From assembly GCA_029834535.1 (NCBI GenBank), contig JAQMWT010000009.1, positions 248,001-312,000 of the forward strand: a stretch of DNA of 64,000 bases, given 5' to 3'. Below the pieces are notes generated by a model. The model was not told the origin of the DNA, searched no databases, and was given only the letters and a program-made list of their open reading frames with translations. The position numbers and the translations under genes are program-made. Origin of the DNA: Chrysophaeum taylorii (taxonomy: Eukaryota > Sar > Pelagophyceae > Pelagomonadales > Pelagomonadaceae). Shown here one piece after another: positions 51,475 to 61,201 of the stretch (position 1 is the stretch's first letter; each line of letters starts with the position of its first letter).

Positions 51475-52544
51475 GGACAAGTGCAGGCAAGTAAGTTCAC
51501 CTATCTCTAACCCCAGTAAGTTCACCTAATCCCAGTAAGTTTCATATAAGGTCACCTGGTCAGTAAGTTCACCTAGCTCTAACCAACTCCTTTGAGCTCG
51601 TCGCTCTCGCCTCCGCCAATCTAAGCTGCTTTGGTCCGCACGCGCCGCCAACCTTTGAGTTTACTCTAAAAACCCTTTACTCTGAAAACCCCAGTATGTT
51701 CACCTGGTCCCAGTTTCACCTGGTCACTCAGCCCACCTAGTCCCAATCTTTAACCCCAGTAAGTTCACGTGGTCCCAGTAAGTTCACCTATAGTGCGCGT
51801 GTAGACGCCGGGAGGGGGCTTATCGGCATTGCGCAGCACGTGTGGGGTAGGGCGGAGTCGTCGACCCAGAAGAGGATATCCTCGGGGTTGCCGATCGACA
51901 GAGAGCCACGTCGAGCTGGACGTGGCAGAAGACGGGCTTCGCCAAGAGGACGCCGACCTTGCGGGACGTCTGGCCCTGGCTCTTGTTGATCGTTTGGCGT
52001 AGGCGGGCCTTAAGCGATACAGGTTGGAGGAGCCTCGGTGACAACGACACGATCGATCATGTATCTGGAGGAGCCTCGGTGACAACGACACGATCGATCA
52101 TGTATCTGGTACCGTTGCAGTGGCCGTGCGACGGGTCGAGGTTGCGAAGACATTAAGCTCGCGATCAAAGTAAGCATGCCGTTGGTTGTCAGGGAGTTGA
52201 AAACTCTACTGTAAAGAGCGAGGCGTCGTCTTCCGACCCAGCCTAGTCAGCCGAAAAGAACTCCGACGCCTCGTCTCCGGGAAAAAAAGGCCGCGGTCAT
52301 GCGCGCGTTGTTAGCATCGACGACATCGTTTCGACGGGGCGTGAGAATGGCGCGTGGAAAGAGCCGCCGCGGGTCGTGGAAATAGTCTGCGAGGTCGCCG
52401 TAGACGGCTTGGAGGATCACTGTCTGGCTCTCGCGCCTACCTGATCATTACTCTCGCGCCTACCTGATCCTTACCCTAAATCGAGGGACAAACAAACAGA
52501 CAAACAGACAGACAGACAGACAAACATCTGTCGATTAGTAGTTA
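51475..52544 (+). repeat. Element A copy 2, abutting element B copy 2
   Basis: A unit of about 1.07 kb starting immediately after the right 8-bp duplication of element B copy 2 (GGACAAGTGCAGG) and ending CTGTCGATTAGTAGTTA. Same internal plan as copy 1. It carries a private tandem duplication of about 43 bases (GGAGGAGCCTCGGTGACAAC and following, about 52026-52110). The terminal hairpin GACAGA-CAAACA-TCTGTC is at 52515-52532, then 12 bases to the end. Confidence 0.82.
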
Positions 52545-52672
52545 GGAAAAAGAACCCACTGAAATGGAGAAGGAAATGGGGCACAATCCTTGATTGTGGG
52601 GGTGTAATATGTGAACCCGCTTAGCTCGTGTTGAATCAATAATTATTAGTTTTTTGCCTCAAGAAGGAAAAG

Positions 52673-53980
52673 ATGCGCCCTCTGTTGTTGTTAGTGGTGG
52701 TGGTAGTTTGCGCCGTATCGCTTGATGGGGCTCGCGCCAGCGATTTGGTCCTCGCCGACCTCGGGCTCATGCCGCAGCTCCCTGCCTCGCATCGCACGGC
52801 GGTTGTCGAGTGGCTCGCATCACAAATCTGGAAAGACGAGAGAGCGAACGCCAGTGAGTGGCGCGCCTATCAAGTCCGCGTGCTCGAGGAATGCGAGCCG
52901 TGGTGGACCATGTCGCAAGAAACGACGTCGAGCCTCGAGTTGTACGAGTTGTGGCGCGACGAACTGCCGTACGTTGGGGGATTCGTTTACGTTCCGCTTC
53001 CGTGGCACGCGATCGTCGAGTCGTGGATCAAGCGTCGGGAGTGCGACAAGGTCGATGAACTTAACTCGATGTTCGAGGGGTTCGAGTGGAACAAGTACCG
53101 TCATTTTGTGACGTATGGCCAGGCGAGCATCTGGCAGTTCAACATGTGCGGGAAGTCACTCGAGAGAGAAAAGTCACTCTCCGTTATTTTTGATTCGAGA
53201 TTAGAGAATCTGCGGTACTACGTCAACAGAGGTCCGGACGGGCTTGACCCGCGGCGCGTGGGCATTCCGTTACTACACAGTTCTCTGCACGAGATCGCAA
53301 GGTCGTCGTCAAACAAGACGCGAGCCGCGTTCTTCGCGGGCACGTGTACCCACTCCGTCAGGACCAAGCTGCACGCCTTGCTGTCAAACTCGACCGAGTA
53401 CGACATGCGAGGCGTCAACCCCTGCCACATGGGGTTCCACTTCAAAGAGGCCGAGCAATACGAACGCGGGAAGAGGGCGATGCCCTTCGAGCAGTTTACG
53501 GCGGGTCTCCAGAATCATACGTGGGTCTTGTCCGCTCCCGGGACCTTTCCCGCGGCTTACATGCTGTACGAGACTTTGCAAGCGGGCTCGCTGCCCGTTC
53601 TTGTGGACCCCTCGCTGAAACCGCCGACCCTCCGCATTTTGCCCTACGTTGATTTGGGACTCGACTGGAACTCGGATCTTGGCCTTGTTGTCGGATCAAT
53701 CCCGAGGTTACCGAGAGACCTCGCGGCCCTCGAGGACGATGTTCCCCGTCGTCTCGAAAATCTCCAGTGGCTCCGGCCCCTCTTCACCGTGGATGGTGTT
53801 TTTGTGTATATCAAGGTCGTTTTGTCAGTGCTGGCGCGACAGGATAGGGGGAACAACACGAGTCTTCTCCTCCAACTCTACGAAAAAAGTGACCACCACC
53901 ACCAGAAAAAAAAGTCATCATCATCATCATCATCATCATCCGAAGAAGAAGAAGAAGCAGCAGCAGCAGCAGCAACGTGA
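52673..53980 (+). CDS. Exostosin-like glycosyltransferase, second copy type
   Basis: A 435-aa secretory protein with signal peptide MRPLLLLVVVVVCAVSLDGA. Exostosin-like features: KTRAAFFAGTCTHSVRTKLH (about 224-243; the family has a Phe-x-Gly segment after a basic stretch), then FTAGLQNHTWVLSAPGTFPA then AYMLYETLQAGSLPVLVD (about 275-312), matching the pattern P-G ... R/Y-x-x-E-x-x-x-x-G-x-x-P-V of GT47 and fungal/algal exostosin-like transferases. Several N-x-S/T sites are present. The C-terminus is low complexity: His, Lys, nine Ser, five Glu, seven Ala, encoded by ATC and GAA/GCA repeats. Donor and acceptor sugars cannot be named. Its stop is 14 bp from that of the convergent SH3 gene. The preceding 128 bp hold the promoter, with an AATAATTATTAG block at about 52641. 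Confidence 0.75.
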   Translation: MRPLLLLVVVVVCAVSLDGARASDLVLADLGLMPQLPASHRTAVVEWLASQIWKDERANASEWRAYQVRVLEECEPWWTMSQETTSSLELYELWRDELPYVGGFVYVPLPWHAIVESWIKRRECDKVDELNSMFEGFEWNKYRHFVTYGQASIWQFNMCGKSLEREKSLSVIFDSRLENLRYYVNRGPDGLDPRRVGIPLLHSSLHEIARSSSNKTRAAFFAGTCTHSVRTKLHALLSNSTEYDMRGVNPCHMGFHFKEAEQYERGKRAMPFEQFTAGLQNHTWVLSAPGTFPAAYMLYETLQAGSLPVLVDPSLKPPTLRILPYVDLGLDWNSDLGLVVGSIPRLPRDLAALEDDVPRRLENLQWLRPLFTVDGVFVYIKVVLSVLARQDRGNNTSLLLQLYEKSDHHHQKKKSSSSSSSSSEEEEEAAAAAAT

Positions 53981-53994
53981 TAAAACAACAAATA

Positions 53995-56229
53995 TCACGG
54001 CGGCGGTCGAGTGGTGGTGTCGACGAGGCCGCCCGTCGAGGCGACGTGGACGTTGTGGGTGTTCCCGTCGTCGAGGCACTTGACGGTGACGATGCCGCAC
54101 TGGACGGTACAGGATTCGTCGAGGTCCAAAAGCACGGCGAGTTGGGTGCAGACGTTGCAGGATGTGATGAGGCTGCTCTCTTCTTCTTCTTCTTCTTCTT
54201 CTACGACAGCAGCGGGGCGGACGCGCCACCATGTCGCGCGATGGTCGACGGCAAGACCCCCCCCCGAACAGAGCTCGGGGTTGTCGAGGGGGTCGATCTC
54301 GGAGACGACGTCGACTCCCGGGATTCCCTCGGGGAGGGAGTTGTCCTTGGCGAGGAGTTTGGCGAGGGTTTGGGCCGGGACGTTGAGGGCGTCGGCGAGG
54401 ACGCAGCTGCTGGGGAGTGGATGGTACTGGACGCGATGGTCGCGGGTGGTCACGACAACTCTCGGGTGCGGGGGCGGGTCGACGCAGAAGTAGCGCGCCG
54501 CGCCGACGACGGGCGTCGCGCAAGCGAGAACGGCGCGCAGGTGATTAATCCGGTCTAAAAATGCTGATTTCGAGAGGTTGAGAACCCAGGTTGTCGCAAG
54601 CTCGGCCGTTTCGTCGTCGGGGACGTTTCGCGCGCGAATCGGCAGCAAGAGTACGTCCTGGGCGTACCTCAAGACGGCGACGCGGAGGAGCCACGCGTCC
54701 CAGGCGAGACACAAGAGCTTGTCGTGCATGCGCGCGACGACGCGATACTGCTTTCTCGCGGCGATCGTCCTGAGAGCGTCGGGCTTGGGTGGCTCGGGGA
54801 TAGTCTTCTTTTTCGTCCTCAACGCCTCGACGGCGGCTCGTTTGCGGCGAAACGACGCCGACTTGTAGGGAGTCGTCTTCTCGGGGATTTCCGATGATGA
54901 AAATACGACGCCACCCCGCCACAGTTCGTCGTACTCGTCCCGCGCGATCACCCGCCACTGCGCGCACTGCGCGCCCATCCGACGTTGCCACCCGTCGTCG
55001 TCGTCGTCGTCAAAGTCAAAGCTGCCCGCGGGCCACGCGCGATTTTGCTCGTGGAGCTGTCGCCTGAGATGGTCGATCTGGTAATTTTGAGACTTTCTCG
55101 ACTCTTGGAGCTCGCGCTTCAAGGTTTCGACCTCCTTCTTGTAGCGCGCGATCTCGTCGTCCTCCTCGTCAGCCGCCGGAGCGTCGACCTCCGAATCGAT
55201 TAGGCGCTTCACCGCCTCGAGCTCGTCGCGGAACTTTCCGAGGGTCAGATCGAGGTCGCGGCGCAGCGTGTCGCCCTCGACAGCCCTCTTGTCCAGGGCG
55301 CGGCGCAGGGCCTCGATTTCGCGGCGATGGGTCCGAAGCTCGTCGGCCCGAGCCTCGAAAATCGCCTCCTCGAATCGTCTATCTTCGTCGCTCGTTCGAT
55401 TCTCCAGGGCGTCTCTCAACTTGTCGACTTCGGCCTGTGACTTGAGGAGCTCGTCGATCTCGGCGCGGTACTTTGACCGCACGAACTGCTCGATTTCCTT
55501 CTTGTAAGAAGCCATTTCCGCGTCGAGGTCGACGCGTCGATCGCGCTCTTCGGCCTCGCGTTCCCGGAGCGATAAGCGCAACGCTTCCACCTCGGCCTTG
55601 AGGTCCTCGTCCTCGTCGAACGACTGCACGGGGTCCCGTCGCTTTTTCCCACCACCAAGCCGCACGACAGATGTGCGCTTCGCCTCGTGAGACGCTCGGT
55701 TCTCCAGCTCGTGATGCATCACCACCTCCTCCTCCTCGACGATCAGGAGGTCCTCCTCCTCCTTGGCCGCATGCGGCGGGTGCCACTGCGACACCCCCGA
55801 CGCCTTGTGGTGGTAGTACGCGTGGCCCGACGCCTCGTCGTGGCACTGCTCCCACCCCTCCGGCAGCTCCGAATCGTCTACGACCCTCGCGTAGTTCGAA
55901 GGAAACGTGCCGACGGTTCCATCCACCTCGCCCGTCCACCAGTCGTCGTGGTCCGAGTGGGTGTCGAGGATCACGATGCGGTCCCCCTTGCGAAACTCCA
56001 ACTCGTCCTCCTCGTCGGCCACGCAGTCGAACAGCGCGATCCCAAAATGTCGGGGTTCCTCGACAAAGTACCGCGCGAACACCCCGACGTGTCCGTTGCA
56101 TTCCCCCGTCCACCACGTCAAGTCAGACTTGTCGTCAACGATCGCGATCAGGTCGCCCTTCTCGAACGACAGCTTGCCAGGGTGCCGCGCTCGGTGCGAG
56201 TAGAGCGCTTCCACGACACGCTGTGGCAT
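53995..56229 (-). CDS. SH3-SH3-WW coiled-coil protein
   Basis: A 744-aa cytoplasmic adaptor. Domains in order: SH3-1 (about 3-57; ALYSH ... LSFEKGDLI ... WWTGECNGHVGVFARYFV), SH3-2 (about 62-117; ALFDCVADEEDELEFRKGD, WWTGEVDGTVGTFPSNYARV), WW (about 121-151; LPEGWEQCHDEASGHAYYHH then SQWHPP), then acidic linker, a coiled coil (about 215-395), and a C-terminal region of about 330 residues with Trp/Tyr-rich helices (KLLCLAWDAWLLRVAVLRYA) of no known family. The SH3 and WW domains should bind proline-rich partners, which suggests actin or endocytic scaffolding. SH3 next to WW before a coiled coil is an uncommon order. An acidic poly-Glu run lies near the C-terminus. Confidence 0.85.
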   Translation of the reverse strand: MPQRVVEALYSHRARHPGKLSFEKGDLIAIVDDKSDLTWWTGECNGHVGVFARYFVEEPRHFGIALFDCVADEEDELEFRKGDRIVILDTHSDHDDWWTGEVDGTVGTFPSNYARVVDDSELPEGWEQCHDEASGHAYYHHKASGVSQWHPPHAAKEEEDLLIVEEEEVVMHHELENRASHEAKRTSVVRLGGGKKRRDPVQSFDEDEDLKAEVEALRLSLREREAEERDRRVDLDAEMASYKKEIEQFVRSKYRAEIDELLKSQAEVDKLRDALENRTSDEDRRFEEAIFEARADELRTHRREIEALRRALDKRAVEGDTLRRDLDLTLGKFRDELEAVKRLIDSEVDAPAADEEDDEIARYKKEVETLKRELQESRKSQNYQIDHLRRQLHEQNRAWPAGSFDFDDDDDDGWQRRMGAQCAQWRVIARDEYDELWRGGVVFSSSEIPEKTTPYKSASFRRKRAAVEALRTKKKTIPEPPKPDALRTIAARKQYRVVARMHDKLLCLAWDAWLLRVAVLRYAQDVLLLPIRARNVPDDETAELATTWVLNLSKSAFLDRINHLRAVLACATPVVGAARYFCVDPPPHPRVVVTTRDHRVQYHPLPSSCVLADALNVPAQTLAKLLAKDNSLPEGIPGVDVVSEIDPLDNPELCSGGGLAVDHRATWWRVRPAAVVEEEEEEEESSLITSCNVCTQLAVLLDLDESCTVQCGIVTVKCLDDGNTHNVHVASTGGLVDTTTRPPP

Positions 56230-59163
56230 GCCGCAGCAGCCTTCAAAATTCGCTTAACCCTATGCGTACTTGAAAATCTATGTCAACGCCTTTTTTTTTT
56301 TCGGCCGTGCTAGCTATAGCTCTCGTAAGGTTCATCATTATTACCGTCTTGCCCAAATACCGATGTGAAGGGATGGTGCTCTCGGGCGTTTCTCTAGTCG
56401 GTCTTGGGTCCGAGGTCGTCGCTGTGTTTGATCCGGGCCGCCCCAACGAAATTCGTGTTTCTTCTTGAGCAACAGACGGCCCAGCTTGTCCCCCGGATGC
56501 GCACCCATAATAAAGTGGGCAAGAGGCTTGGTCCTCTGCCGCGTGCCTTTCTTGGAGTCTCTCGTCACCTTCAGGCGCTTCCAGCACGGAATACTTCCCA
56601 CACCAGTATACCTCGTACTTCATAAGAGGGACGTACGGCAATGCCCCTGCCGACGTCCTCTACAATGCAAACCAACTGGCCGTCGCTTTACGAAACGGCG
56701 CAACTCAGCTTTTCTTCGGCCTTGGTGAGCTCATTGAAGACGAAGAAGAATTAGAAGAAGAAGAAGAAGAAGAAGAACGCGCAAAGGCCAATGTGGTGGC
56801 GGTCAACAAGACTTAGTTGTGTGTGATCCAACTCAATAAGACCAACGCGCCTATGACTAGATCAAGAGAGCCGCCATCATCATCTCGGATTTCTGGTCCC
56901 GGGGCCCGACTTGGCACGTTTGGACACTGTCACCATCATTCTCTTTCACCCGAGATCTGCTTCCGCAACAAGTCCGGCATTCAACAACTTTGCGCACCGT
57001 TCTGATATCTTCGGAAGGAGGTCGACTGGGAGCGCCGGCCTCTACCGCCGCGAAAATAGCCTCGCGACGCACCCCGAGGTCCTCCAATTCCATCCTCTGG
57101 ATAGACAGACAGACTGGCCCATATTGGTGCTGCCTTCTTCTTCGCTGACGACGGGGAAACAATCTTCGGCCCATCAGTGCCGTCTTCCGCGAATTCCAAA
57201 CCTACTCAGCCGCAACCACCCCCGTCGGTGAAACCACCCTCTGCGTCCTCGAGTGCAAGCAATGCCTTCGGCCTTGGCGCCAACATCACCCACCCTTGCT
57301 CTCATCACTACTCTATGAATGGTGTCTAACCAGACGGTGGTATGTTCCCGGCTTGACACCCGAGAAGACACCTTACGCAGAACACCATGTCTCGACAGTC
57401 AACTCCTCCGCAGCACGAACAACATGACCCACAAGCACTGCATGTATTTGATCAAGCGTGCGCTTCCAAACCCAGCCTGTTTTTTCGCCTCCTTTGACAT
57501 GCTTATCCGTCCGACACCCAAATCGCCGCCTGTACTTTTCTTTAACAGTCTAATGCTCGACCTTACTTGCACACACGGCTTTCGGCTTCCACTTTCCTCT
57601 GGCCTACTCCTCCTCTCTCGCCTCCGCCGCTCAAAGGCATACACGGGGTGGCGGGTCCTAGCTCGCGTGAAGACCTTAGGCATGCTGCCTGTCTTCGAGC
57701 CCTCTGCTTTTGCTGCCCCTTCCATTATCCCACAACAAGCTCGCAATGGCGCCGTCTTCCCCCCAACCTCACCGCATCTCTTGGCCTCGGAGCTATGATT
57801 AAGAACAATGATAGCCGACGACATTCTACGACCCTTTTTAACGGCGGCTCTCGCTTTGGAGCTGAGCTTCGCTCCTCCTGGCACCACGTTGCCACAAGCC
57901 TCACTTCTGCCACCCAACGACCTGCCCAGCCTCCTATCCAAGTCACCACTTTGCCCCTCGCAGTCCCCGCTGTCGCGGCGGCCGGGACGACCTTTAGCAC
58001 GCCATCACTGCCCAAATCGAGTCATTCCATCTAAGCGCACTTGTACTCCCCCTTCCAACAGATCCCACCCTCGCATCCTCGTCGCGCCGCCTTCTTAGCC
58101 TGGGACCTCTGCAGCACAAACCGAATTTCCTGCATCCCCAACCCAATCCCTTGCCTTGGGACTCAGGAGGAGTGGACGGGCGCCATTTGCATCTACTTAG
58201 GGGCTCTTAAACAAACAAACAAACAAAAAAACTATCGCCGATTTCGCTGGTGTACAGGTCAACGACCATCCGCCGCCTAACGCGATCAGCCCCTATGGAC
58301 GTATCCTGATGCGCAAATCCGCCCTTGTCAGCCTCAAAGCTCGTCACAATCGCGGCGTTTATCAACGGCACGAGCCGGTTCTATACACAAAAGCCGTCCT
58401 CTTCTTCTCGGAGGCGCGCATCCCGTATGACCTCGAGCCGTCTTTTCTTCGGGAGGACTTTCGCCCACCGCCTCGCTAATCAGAGTTGCTTGGCCATCGC
58501 AGTTACATCCACAGTTGGTTGGAGACGCTCAAAGCTCCCCGATTTTCTCTACGCGCACCCCACTTGCAATGAACGCCGAATTTCGGATCTCGAGATCCTC
58601 AACTTGTCTCCGAGCAACTACCCCGGCGGCCTCCTACCAACACAACGGACTCCGCGCTGTGGTCCCTCGTTGCGCCCCAATAGCACCCCTGAGCCTATCT
58701 AACTGCGCCTTCAAGGCCACGGCGAATGTCAAGGCCTTGTTGTTGGCAACTTCGGCGAATGTAGCACCGTCGTCCTCGATCTTGACTTATTCTCGTTGCT
58801 CGTCGCGTAGTTGATCATGATTGGCGCAGGATGGCTCACCGATGCATACACCGCGCAAGGACTAACCGCGACTTACCTCTTCCGCACGCTCAGCACCGCC
58901 ACCCATCGCGGCCGTGCATGCGCACTCCTCGATAAGCATCCAAAAACTTGCATTCTCGTTGTCTACTTCGTCGCCGTCGTTGCCTTCTCTAAGGCGACAG
59001 AGGACCACGACGGAGCATCTTTTGTTTCTTACAACCATATTATCACTCACCACAGGTTCCCTTCTGAACCCAAGTTTCCGCCGCCCTCTAGGCAAAGCTT
59101 ATTAATTTGCGACCTTTAAAACCCTAGACATGTTTAAGAAGTCGAGAACCTAACGATTATAAT
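56230..59163. other. Gene-poor 2.9-kb interval with decayed frames
   Basis: No intact gene. Two open stretches without a good start suggest old coding sequence on the plus strand: about 56545-56814, with YFIRGTYGNAPADVLYNANQ followed by an acidic GAA-repeat tail, and about 58227-58481, with VNDHPPPNAISPYGRILMRK and later RIPYDLEPSFLREDF. Neither matches a family I know. The plus strand from about 57,000 to 58,800 is strikingly pyrimidine-rich, giving many spurious frames. A CAAA tetranucleotide run is at about 58210-58228. The final 40 bases are the leader of the FMC1-like gene. Confidence 0.45.
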
Positions 59164-59445
59164 ATGGCCTTCGCTGCCGACCTGAGAACAATTCTGAGGC
59201 ACCTTCGACGCCTCCCGACCCACGGCCGCGACTCGGCGGCCTGGCGCTTCGTCCTGGCTGAGTACCGACGTGGGGAAGGCCCCGAGGCGGCCCGCCGCAG
59301 CCGCGACTACGCGGCCGTGCTCTCGAACGTCGCCGAATACAACCGCCTCCGCGCCCTCGACACGGGGGCCGAAAACATCGCCGATTCCCAGGAAGTCGTC
59401 CGCAAGGCGGCCGCGCGCGCGGGCCTCGCCTCGGTTCCTAGTTAA
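59164..59445 (+). CDS. FMC1-like LYR protein (ATP synthase assembly factor)
   Basis: A 93-aa small helical protein starting MAFAADLRTILRHLRRLP. Residues 8-40 (LRTILRHLRRL ... RDSAAWRFVLAEYRR) fit the LYR-like family of FMC1, a mitochondrial factor assisting F1 ATPase assembly at elevated temperature in yeast and complex V assembly in humans. The LYR triplet itself is replaced (LRR/LRHL), as in FMC1 proteins, and the second helix is followed by YAAVLSNVAEYNRLRALDTG. Size agrees (about 95-115 aa). The 3' end overlaps the antiparallel PDCD2-like coding sequence by 8 bp. Confidence 0.62.
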   Translation: MAFAADLRTILRHLRRLPTHGRDSAAWRFVLAEYRRGEGPEAARRSRDYAAVLSNVAEYNRLRALDTGAENIADSQEVVRKAAARAGLASVPS

Positions 59446-60313
59446 TAACTTGCACCCGCCCGATCTCCTCCTCAGATCTGTCGCACGACAGGTCGCAAGA
59501 ATAGATCGCGAGGCTCGCAAAGTCCTCCATACGTGAGGAGCCGAGGGCGTAGATGAGGGTCGGGAGCACCTCGACCTCGAATCGTCGCGGTGTACCGCAG
59601 GAGCACGCGGGGATGGGGGTCCTTGACGGATCGACAGCGAGCGGTCTCTCGCCGTAAGCATACCTGAAAACCTGTCGCGGGCACCGACCCACTCGCGTCG
59701 CGAGCGCGACGCTGGCGCTCACCGCGTCGGGGGGGCGCTCGTAGGCCTCGTCGCTCGCGTCGAGGATGACCGCGGGCCGTCTGCGCTCTATCGCGTCGAC
59801 GAGAACACGCCTGCTCGACGCCGCGAGCTCTTCGTCGGCAGCGAGGTAGGCCCGCGCCCTCGACACCATCGCCTCGTCCGTCTCCGGCTCTGATTCCGAG
59901 TCTCCGTCTCGCGTCTCGTCGGCGACCCACGCTATCTCTGACCTCCGGAAGCCAAACCCGGAAGACGCGACCGGAGCGGACCGCTCCTCGACCGTCGCGT
60001 CGTCGTCCTCGTCCTCTTCGTCATCCTCCCAGGCGTCGGCGCTTGCCCAGGCGGCAGCAGCAGCCTTGGGGGGCGGCTTAGGTCGCTGGGTGCGGAGAAC
60101 GCGCCAGCCGTTGTCCGACGCTGCGTGGGCCTCGCAGACGTAGATGTGCAGCGCGCGCTCGAGGTCTCGCACGGGAGCGAGCACCTGCGCGACGAACTTG
60201 AGGGGCCCTTCGCACGCACCGCAGCGAGGGACGACCTGGGGTTCATCGCCGAGCCACCCGGGAGCTCCACCGATGTACGATCCATCGCCCCTCGCCGCAA
60301 TCACCCCAAGCAT
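59438..60313 (-). CDS. PDCD2/TSR4-like protein
   Basis: A 291-aa member of the PDCD2 family. The N-terminal part has SYIGGAPGWLGDE, then CGACEGPLKFVAQVLAPV (about 32-49) with a zinc-binding C-x2-C, RALHIYVCE and GWRVLRTQRPK. The C-terminal PDCD2_C part has CSCGTPRRFEVEVLPTLIYA (about 238-257), then DFASLAIYSCDLSC, also cysteine-bearing. An acidic linker (WEDDEEDEDDDATVEE, about 95-110) joins them. Yeast Tsr4 and animal PDCD2/PDCD2L are co-translational chaperones for ribosomal protein uS5 (Rps2) during 40S assembly, so a role in ribosome biogenesis in cytosol and nucleus is expected. Tail-to-tail overlap of 8 bp with the FMC1-like gene. Confidence 0.87.
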   Translation of the reverse strand: MLGVIAARGDGSYIGGAPGWLGDEPQVVPRCGACEGPLKFVAQVLAPVRDLERALHIYVCEAHAASDNGWRVLRTQRPKPPPKAAAAAWASADAWEDDEEDEDDDATVEERSAPVASSGFGFRRSEIAWVADETRDGDSESEPETDEAMVSRARAYLAADEELAASSRRVLVDAIERRRPAVILDASDEAYERPPDAVSASVALATRVGRCPRQVFRYAYGERPLAVDPSRTPIPACSCGTPRRFEVEVLPTLIYALGSSRMEDFASLAIYSCDLSCDRSEEEIGRVQVIN

Positions 60314-60454
60314 CTTCCTGGAAGGAGCAAAACCAGGGAGGGATCGTCTTTAACTACTAATCGACAGATTTGTCCCTATGACTCAGCTAATAAATCGCGC
60401 CACGTCGTAACGGTCGTCGCACCTTAAAACAACTCTTCTTCTTCACGCAGCGCC

Positions 60455-60934
60455 ATGGATGTCGTCACCTCGTACCTCTTCCCGACCGAGGTGCCGACGC
60501 CCCACGAGGCCCCTGCCGAATCCCTCGTCATCATCGTGAGTCCCATCTTCGGTGCCCAGGGCGACGAAGAGATTAGCTTTTGGGGCCGTGACTGGAGCGA
60601 GACATTCAGCGGCAACGAGCGCATCTGCGACGTCACCAAAGTCCTCGCCGAGGCCTGCGGCCTGCCGAGAGGCCGCGACATTAACATCAAGACCCTCGCC
60701 TCGGCCGTTCCCTGGCGCAAGAGGGCCAAGCTCTCTGACTTTTGTTCGGGCGCCTTCTACATCTCCGCGATCGTTCCGGCCGTCCGCCTCCGCGGTGGCG
60801 AGGACATCGATTTCCCGGCCCCCTACGTCTTCGAGGATGCGTACGTCTACGACGGCTGTCTCCCGTGCTACCAGAAGGATGCGTGGCGCCGGTCTCCGAA
60901 GAGTTCTTCCTCCAATACTATCTGCTTCTTCTAG
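60455..60934 (+). CDS. Hypothetical protein, 159 aa
   Basis: I do not recognise this protein. The frame has coding-like composition (GC-rich third positions) from MDVVTSYLFPTEVPTPHEAP to about YVFEDAYVYDGCLPCYQKDA, with alternating beta-like and helical segments (SLVIIVSPIFGA, GAFYISAIVPAVRL). The last 15 residues (RRSPKSSSSNTICFF) look less like a globular end, so a short 3' intron is possible: another frame stays open past 60900. No targeting signal or membrane span. Divergent from the PDCD2-like gene, with 141 bp between starts. Confidence 0.55.
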   Translation: MDVVTSYLFPTEVPTPHEAPAESLVIIVSPIFGAQGDEEISFWGRDWSETFSGNERICDVTKVLAEACGLPRGRDINIKTLASAVPWRKRAKLSDFCSGAFYISAIVPAVRLRGGEDIDFPAPYVFEDAYVYDGCLPCYQKDAWRRSPKSSSSNTICFF

Positions 60935-61200
60935 CCAGGGCTGCGTCCTCACATGGCTCCCCGAGATCCTCCCTCCTCCGAAGTCCACGCCGTATCGCTA
61001 TTGTGAATGTGTGTGCCAGGCGACAAGATAATAACTATTCATCATTCGCACACTGATATGAAACAGGTCTTTTGAGAGTGTACAGTAAGTAGTGCACCCT
61101 GTGGGTGAGCTGTCAGCAGAAAATTTTTGCAAGCTGCAAAAAAATGGGCGAGTATTTTTTGCCATAGTCCGGCAATTTGTGGTGGAGCCTTTTATTAGAG
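60935..61200. other. Flank between hypothetical gene and tandem A array
   Basis: No gene. AT-richer DNA, with GCAAGCTGCAAAAAAATG near 61128, separates the last gene from the first A unit. Confidence 0.5.
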
Positions 61201-61201
61201 T

